A stretch of 64,000 nt of DNA from a cyanobacterium PCC 7702 (GTDB lineage: Bacteria > Cyanobacteriota > Cyanobacteriia > Cyanobacteriales > Nostocaceae): contig KB235926.1 in NCBI GenBank assembly GCA_000332255.1, positions 1,838,797-1,902,796 of the forward strand, given 5' to 3'. Within the stretch, counting starts at the first letter, position 1. Every line of letters starts with the position of its first letter. This document shows, piece by piece, positions 59,181-64,000 of this stretch. The position numbers and the translations under genes are program-made. Under the pieces are notes generated by a model that had not been told where the DNA came from, made no database searches, and was given only the letters and a program-made list of their open reading frames with translations.

Positions 59181-62156
59181 ATGTCGCACTACAAAGAAGT
59201 TGAAATCCAGATGCAGTTTCTGGAAGAAGCAACAGATTACCTCAATACCCTAGAAGCAATATTGCTGGAAATTGAAAGTAACAATCGCATTCCGCCAGAG
59301 AAAATTAACACCGCCCTCAGAGCTACCCATTCCATCAAAGGTGGTGCAGCAATGATGGGATTTCGCGAACTGTCAGATTTAGCACACCGCTTGGAAGATT
59401 GCTTTAAAGTTTTAAAAACCCACAAAAATTCTCTGGAACTGGACACGGAGCTACAAAGTTTGCTGTTCGAGGGAGTTGATTGGTTGCGTCAAATTGTCGA
59501 GTTGCACTTTCAAGGAAATGCTATTGACCAAGAGTGGTTGAGTACCTTTTGTTATCCAGTTTTTGCACAACTGCACCAACGTTTGGGCGATCCCACCTGG
59601 GAAGATGCTGCAACCATTCTTTCTCCAGAAGACGACGGACAAAATATCATACCCCTGCTTTTTGAAACAGAGGTGGAGGGATATTTGCAGCAGTTGGAAA
59701 CTTTGTTGCAGTGCGTCTATGGGGGTTCCCCCCACTCATCACTGTCGGTACAGCACCAAGAGCAATCCCAACTCAAACAAAAAGTTGCAAATATGGCTGC
59801 AGATCTGGGTGGTTTGGGGGAAATGCTGCAAATAAAAGCTTTTGTTCAGTTGTGCGACTCAGTGATAAAGTATTTAGAAACTGCTTGTCATCCTTCTGAA
59901 ATTGAACAAATTGCCCGTGCTGCACTCGCAGCGTGGCGGCGATCGCAAGCTTTGGTACTTACCAATCAGCTTAGTTGCTTACCAACAGAAATTGACCTTG
60001 ATCGCTTTGCTGCTATTGAGAAAGAAACGATCGCTCTTGGGTATGATACTTTGGTGGCAAAATTTGCAAATGAAAGCAATCCTCAAAGCACCTACCAAAC
60101 CACTGTCCTATCTTCTATTGCTGAGCCGACTGATAGTAAATTTGTTGCTCAAGCCAAAGTTTCACCCCATACCGCTACTAAAGAACGGGAAACTTCTGAA
60201 AATACAGTTAGAGTACCCAGCAAGCAACTAGAACAAATTAACGATTTATTCTCGGAATTAATTATCCAGCGCAACGGACTGAACTTGCAAATCGAAAAAT
60301 TGCACAAGTTGGTCAAGACTCTTCATCAACGAGTACAAATGCTGGAGCGAGAAAATCAGCAATTGCGTGTAGCTTATGACAGAATAGCCACAAAGGGCGC
60401 GATCGCATCTTCCGCCATCCATGGTAATACAGATGAATTAGCATTAGATTATACTTACAAAGACCAGAACAGAGAAAACAAGTTTGATGTCCTGGAAATA
60501 GATCGCTACAACGAATTACACCTGCTTTTCCAGGAAGTCATGGAGACTGTAGTCCAGGTACAAGAAATTACCGCCGATATCCAACTTAGCCTAGAAGATA
60601 CAGACCAAATTGCTAGAAAGCAAAACAAAACATCAAAGCAGTTGCAAAGAAAGCTGACGCAATTGCGAATGCGTCCCCTCTCTGATATTGTCGATCGCTT
60701 TAAGAGAGCTGTGCGGGAGTTGTCTGTAGAATACGGCAAAAATGTCCATCTCCAAATTCATGGTGCTAATACTCTTGTAGAACGCAGCATTCTCGAAGCT
60801 TTAAATGAGCCTTTAATGCACTTGGTGCGAAATGCTTTCGACCACGGAATCGAAGACGCGGCGACGCGGCGCGCTCTTGGTAAGCTAGAACAAGGATTGA
60901 TTGAAATTACAGCAGCTCACCAGGGGAATCGCACAATCATTACGATTAGAGATGACGGTCGCGGTATCGCTGCAGACAAAATTCGTGCTCGCGCTTTAGC
61001 TATGGGATTGGATGAACATCTGCTCGCGCAAGCTAGCGACGAAGAATTATTATCGTTGATTTTTGAACCGGGATTTACCACCTGTGAGCAAGTCACAGCA
61101 TTATCCGGTCGCGGTGTCGGAATGGATGTGGTGCGCAAGAACCTCAAAAAAATCCAGGGAGATATCAAAATCGAAACCGCTGTAGGAGTAGGAACAACTT
61201 TCATTTTGTCGGTACCGCTTTCCTTCTCAGTGGCGCGAGTGTTGTTGGTAGAAAGTTCGCGCATGCTCTTAGCTTTTCCCACAGATGCTATTGTAGAAAT
61301 CTTTTTACTGGCAAATGAGGATGTTGTTTCCATGGCAAACGGTCAAGCAGTTAACTGGCAAGGCAACATCTTGCCATTAATTAATCTCAACAGCTACCTC
61401 AAATTTCATTGTCCGCGCTACGACCTTCCCAACTTGGATACTCCCCCAACTATTAACGCCACTAGCGTGTTAATCGTTGGAGATAAAAATCAACCCCAAG
61501 CAGTGCAAATAGATCGCTGTTGGGGTGAAGTGGAAGTTGCAATCCGCCGCGTTGAGGGTAGCATTCCCCTACCTGCTGGCTTTAGTAACTGTACCATCCT
61601 CGGTGATGGTCGAGTTGTGGCTTTGGTAAACGTCGGCGAATTATTGTACAAAATCACCACTGGCGAGCATACATCCAAAACCAATCAACTATCACCCACA
61701 AAAAGATTAAAAACCGTTTTTCTCAATCGTTTTGAACCTCAAACCACCCAACCTCTACCAAAACCCAAAGGTACCGTTTTAATCATCGATGACTCGATTA
61801 ATGTCCGGCGCTTTTTAGCACTAACTTTAGAAAAAGGAGGTTATCGAGTAGAACAAGCTAAAGATGGTCAAGATGCGTTGGAAAAACTGCAAGCAGGCTT
61901 GCAAGTTCAAGCTATAATTTGTGACATCGAAATGCCCCGCGTTGACGGTTATAGTTTTTTAGGGCGCGTGAAATCTAACGAACAACTGAAAAACATTCCA
62001 GTAACAATGTTAACTTCCCGCAGCAGTGACAAACACCGACAACTTGCAATGCAACTGGGGGCCGTCGCTTACTTCTCCAAACCTTATAACGAGCAACAAT
62101 TGCTGCGAACGCTAGAGGAAATTATTTTTCCCTTTTTAGGAGCAACTGAAAATTGA
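59181..62156 (+). CDS. cheA: Hybrid CheA-type histidine kinase
   Basis: 991 residues. Hpt with H50 (ATHSIKGGAAMMG), a long linker with a coiled coil (about 350-410), dimerisation and ATP domain (MRPLSDIVDRF, N box LVRNAFDHGIED, G1 DDGRGIAADK, G2 GRGVGMDVV), CheW regulatory domain (about 680-820), and a C-terminal receiver at 864-991 with D915 (IICDIEMPRVDG). This is the TaxAY/PilL layout of cyanobacterial motility loci. It phosphorylates the PatA- and CheY-like regulators of the operon. Last gene of the operon. Confidence 0.95.
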   Translation: MSHYKEVEIQMQFLEEATDYLNTLEAILLEIESNNRIPPEKINTALRATHSIKGGAAMMGFRELSDLAHRLEDCFKVLKTHKNSLELDTELQSLLFEGVDWLRQIVELHFQGNAIDQEWLSTFCYPVFAQLHQRLGDPTWEDAATILSPEDDGQNIIPLLFETEVEGYLQQLETLLQCVYGGSPHSSLSVQHQEQSQLKQKVANMAADLGGLGEMLQIKAFVQLCDSVIKYLETACHPSEIEQIARAALAAWRRSQALVLTNQLSCLPTEIDLDRFAAIEKETIALGYDTLVAKFANESNPQSTYQTTVLSSIAEPTDSKFVAQAKVSPHTATKERETSENTVRVPSKQLEQINDLFSELIIQRNGLNLQIEKLHKLVKTLHQRVQMLERENQQLRVAYDRIATKGAIASSAIHGNTDELALDYTYKDQNRENKFDVLEIDRYNELHLLFQEVMETVVQVQEITADIQLSLEDTDQIARKQNKTSKQLQRKLTQLRMRPLSDIVDRFKRAVRELSVEYGKNVHLQIHGANTLVERSILEALNEPLMHLVRNAFDHGIEDAATRRALGKLEQGLIEITAAHQGNRTIITIRDDGRGIAADKIRARALAMGLDEHLLAQASDEELLSLIFEPGFTTCEQVTALSGRGVGMDVVRKNLKKIQGDIKIETAVGVGTTFILSVPLSFSVARVLLVESSRMLLAFPTDAIVEIFLLANEDVVSMANGQAVNWQGNILPLINLNSYLKFHCPRYDLPNLDTPPTINATSVLIVGDKNQPQAVQIDRCWGEVEVAIRRVEGSIPLPAGFSNCTILGDGRVVALVNVGELLYKITTGEHTSKTNQLSPTKRLKTVFLNRFEPQTTQPLPKPKGTVLIIDDSINVRRFLALTLEKGGYRVEQAKDGQDALEKLQAGLQVQAIICDIEMPRVDGYSFLGRVKSNEQLKNIPVTMLTSRSSDKHRQLAMQLGAVAYFSKPYNEQQLLRTLEEIIFPFLGATEN

Positions 62157-62354
62157 GGGTGTTTGTGCACTTGCTAGTTAGCTTTGCAGGCAATATGGAA
62201 TTTCTTAGGGAATTTTTGTTGCTATCGCTCCCGGGAAAGAAGTTATTTCTCTCAAAGAACATCTACCATAAGTTTAGCGTGCCGGATAACATGACTCAAA
62301 GCATGCTTGCTACTAACCAACAGTTCCAGTCATTTTCAACTCCAGAGGTGTAAA

Positions 62355-62717
62355 ATGACAATTACTTTAAATCACACCATCGTACCTGCACGAGATAAAA
62401 ATGCAGCAGCGCAGTTTTTTGCTCGCATTTTTGGTTTACAGGTAGAATCTATTGGTCATTTTCCAGCTGTACGCGTCAATGACACCTTAACATTTGACTT
62501 TGACAACAGAGAAGAATTTGAGTCCCATCACTACGCTTTTCATGTCAGCGATGAGGAATTTGATGCTATCTTTGCACGGGTCAAAGAAGCTGGTTTAGAA
62601 TACAGCAGTGACCCCATGCATCGGAACAAAGGCCAAATTAACCACAGAAATGGAGGTCGTGGCTTTTATTTCTACGACCCCGACGGTCACAACCTAGAAG
62701 TGTTGACCCGGGCATAA
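62355..62717 (+). CDS. VOC-superfamily (glyoxalase/bleomycin-resistance fold) protein
   Basis: 120 residues, two beta-alpha-beta-beta-beta modules: ITLNHTIVPARDKNAAAQFFARIFGL and the second half beginning HYAFHVSDEEFDAIF. Possible metal ligands are His in LNHTIV, His in HHYAFHV and Glu in GHNLEVLTRA. Fits a dioxygenase or lactoylglutathione-lyase-like enzyme or a binding protein; substrate open. AGAGGTG precedes the ATG at 62355. The frame extends to 62307, which is not supported. Confidence 0.85.
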   Translation: MTITLNHTIVPARDKNAAAQFFARIFGLQVESIGHFPAVRVNDTLTFDFDNREEFESHHYAFHVSDEEFDAIFARVKEAGLEYSSDPMHRNKGQINHRNGGRGFYFYDPDGHNLEVLTRA

Positions 62718-62720
62718 AGA

Positions 62721-63953
62721 TTATTTTTTGACTAAAATATAAGCCGTAGCATACTCAGGTAATTGCTTGACATACTGTCCAAATTCCTGGCGATCGCGAA
62801 AAATACCAGCTAGGAAATCTAGTTGATGAAGGTTGGGTAAGAATGCTCCGCCTGTGTCTGCAATCACTCCCATTTGCAGGCGTTTGCGTCCCCTTTGGGG
62901 ATACTCAAGCACGATTAATTTTCCCAAGCCAATATTGAGCACATCTCCCGCAAAAGTCACTCCCGGTTTAATAGAAATTTTGGCATCTATTTTGTAGCCA
63001 TAGCCTTTAATAGTATCAACTTCTCTAAAATACCAATAACGCTTTTGTGCTCTGGCTGGAACCCCTTGCAAATAGGGCATTTCATTACTTCTATCCACAT
63101 TAAAAAATGCCCTAGTACCATCGGGGAATTGAACTTGGATTGTTCCCTCCATTAACGCTTCTTCAAAACCGTCACGGCTCAAATAAACCAGTTTTTCCAC
63201 TTTGCCATATTCCCTTCCTCCCGGTTCATAAATACCTGACAAAACTTCTTGTTTTGTATATTTAGTATAGAATTTATTGGCAGCAAAATTATCTTTTAAA
63301 CTATAAAGAGGTACGTTAAAAGTGGCAGTTTTTTGCCGAGAACCTGGGTGGGTAAAAATAGCATATTTTGTAATTCGCAATCGCTTCTGAGCAGGGTTTT
63401 GGGGATGATAAGCGACCCATTTAATGACGCGAAAATTACTGTTAATAAAACTGGGGTTTTGTAACCGAGTAGGTCGTTTTTGAGCAATATCTTCTTGCAA
63501 AACAGCAATCATAAAATCTAAAGTTTTGAGAATATCTTGTACCGTCACTCCCACCGTACCCGGTAATCCAGCACGCAGAATATCCGGATCTTGCGAAGAA
63601 TAATTTTGGAAATATTTTCTGGTGTTGATTAAAACAAATAATAAATCTGCTGGACGGAAATTTATCTTTGTATTTGGTAATTTCGCTGCAGTGAAAACTT
63701 GATGACCGCGAACGCTATATTTATATTTTTTTAACTCGTCGAGCACTTTGTAGGATGGTGCTTGGGACCCAGATAAAAATATTGGCTGGGAAATCCCAAC
63801 CTTCTGGAAATTAGCAATTTCAGAAAACTGCTGGTCTGGGTAACTAAGCTGATTAGTAGTTGATTGCTTGCAACAGCAACCACCCGCAGCGATCGCTGAC
63901 AAAAAAGCAAAACCCGCCATCAAACAAAATTTGCGACCAAAAAAAATACTCAT
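62721..63953 (-). CDS. MltA-like (3D-domain) murein transglycosylase, exported
   Basis: The signal peptide (about residues 1-26, ending AGGCCCK) may be a lipobox variant, with three adjacent cysteines; a weak match to type II signal sites. The C-terminal half resembles lytic murein transglycosylase A: EGTIQVQFPDGTRAF (RLPDGR-like strand), then the 3D segment MGVIADTGGAF with the catalytic Asp position, ending ATAYILVKK. The N-terminal 170 residues (FRPADLLFVLINTRKYFQ) are not clearly MltA. Likely cuts peptidoglycan in the periplasm. 410 residues, in the MltA range. Confidence 0.75.
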   Translation of the reverse strand: MSIFFGRKFCLMAGFAFLSAIAAGGCCCKQSTTNQLSYPDQQFSEIANFQKVGISQPIFLSGSQAPSYKVLDELKKYKYSVRGHQVFTAAKLPNTKINFRPADLLFVLINTRKYFQNYSSQDPDILRAGLPGTVGVTVQDILKTLDFMIAVLQEDIAQKRPTRLQNPSFINSNFRVIKWVAYHPQNPAQKRLRITKYAIFTHPGSRQKTATFNVPLYSLKDNFAANKFYTKYTKQEVLSGIYEPGGREYGKVEKLVYLSRDGFEEALMEGTIQVQFPDGTRAFFNVDRSNEMPYLQGVPARAQKRYWYFREVDTIKGYGYKIDAKISIKPGVTFAGDVLNIGLGKLIVLEYPQRGRKRLQMGVIADTGGAFLPNLHQLDFLAGIFRDRQEFGQYVKQLPEYATAYILVKK

Positions 63954-64000
63954 AAGTTTTAGCTAAGCGAAGAAGCTACGTTCACTAGTAGAAACTAAAG

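Noticed and set aside
62153-62353. Frame of 66 residues between cheA and the VOC gene
   Set aside because: No similarity, overlaps the cheA stop, no ribosome site.
1-64000. CRISPR arrays, transposases, phage genes, tRNA or rRNA genes
   Set aside because: Looked for by eye in all gaps. No evenly spaced direct repeats with unique spacers, no DDE/IS motifs and no cloverleaf-like sequence were found; short or divergent cases could be missed.

Overview
This window comes from a cyanobacterium, most likely a filamentous one. HIP1 octamers (GCGATCGC) are scattered through genes and gaps. The gene set includes ndhF3/ndhD3/cupA, a CrtR-type beta-carotene hydroxylase, a PatA-type chemotaxis operon and two short Ser/Thr kinases. 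Heptanucleotide short tandem repeats of the kind common in heterocyst-forming genomes occur in several gaps. No tRNA, rRNA, CRISPR array, transposase or prophage gene was seen; the window reads as ordinary chromosome. The species cannot be fixed from sequence alone.

Layout. 1-7.1 kb: an exported repeat protein cut by the window edge, ilvA, a degraded FAD-oxidoreductase remnant, a KaiB-domain protein directly behind a PilT-type ATPase, a small membrane protein and wecB. 7.1-14.2 kb, almost all minus strand: SH3/peptidoglycan-binding protein, M23 peptidase, glgA, hemC and a very long di-heme peroxidase. 14.5-26.3 kb: lipid kinase, Ser/Thr kinase, a secreted protein with five internal repeats, efp-accB, an ArsR regulator, GerMN and DUF2993 proteins, proS and a PlsC-like acyltransferase. 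26.4-33.5 kb: OmpA-like protein, ion channel with a zinc ribbon, nucleoside deaminase, a NarL/DesR-type two-component pair divergent from two Spy-like periplasmic proteins, and a second Ser/Thr kinase. 33.6-43.5 kb: crtR, pyk, and the inducible CO2-uptake operon ndhF3 - beta-carbonic anhydrase - ndhD3 - cupA. 43.5-54 kb: K+ channel, argD, aroE, alpha/beta hydrolase, PEP-CTERM protein, aldo/keto reductase, DUF1802 protein, a small conserved-looking protein and ggt. 54.3-62.2 kb: a five-gene chemotaxis/type IV pilus signalling operon (PatA-like, CheY, CheW, MCP, hybrid CheA). 62.3-64 kb: a VOC protein and an MltA-like transglycosylase.

How genes work together. The strongest functional unit is the CO2-uptake operon. 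NdhF3 and NdhD3 are the proton-pumping subunits of NDH-1MS, CupA is its CO2-hydrating subunit, and here a Tat-exported beta-carbonic anhydrase gene lies between ndhF3 and ndhD3. The chemotaxis operon probably steers type IV pili; its upstream region carries a symmetric TGTA-N8-TACA element that fits an NtcA site, suggesting nitrogen control of motility. The two-component pair with two Spy-like genes looks like an envelope-stress module with a candidate operator in the divergent promoter region.

Several start codons were moved from the longest reading frame to better-supported positions (ilvA, pilT, glgA, accB, proS, ndhF3, ndhD3, cupA, the OmpA-like and VOC genes). Short items below 60 codons were found by reading gaps directly: an FAD-domain remnant at 2391-2528 and a possible 56-residue membrane protein at 33260-33430.
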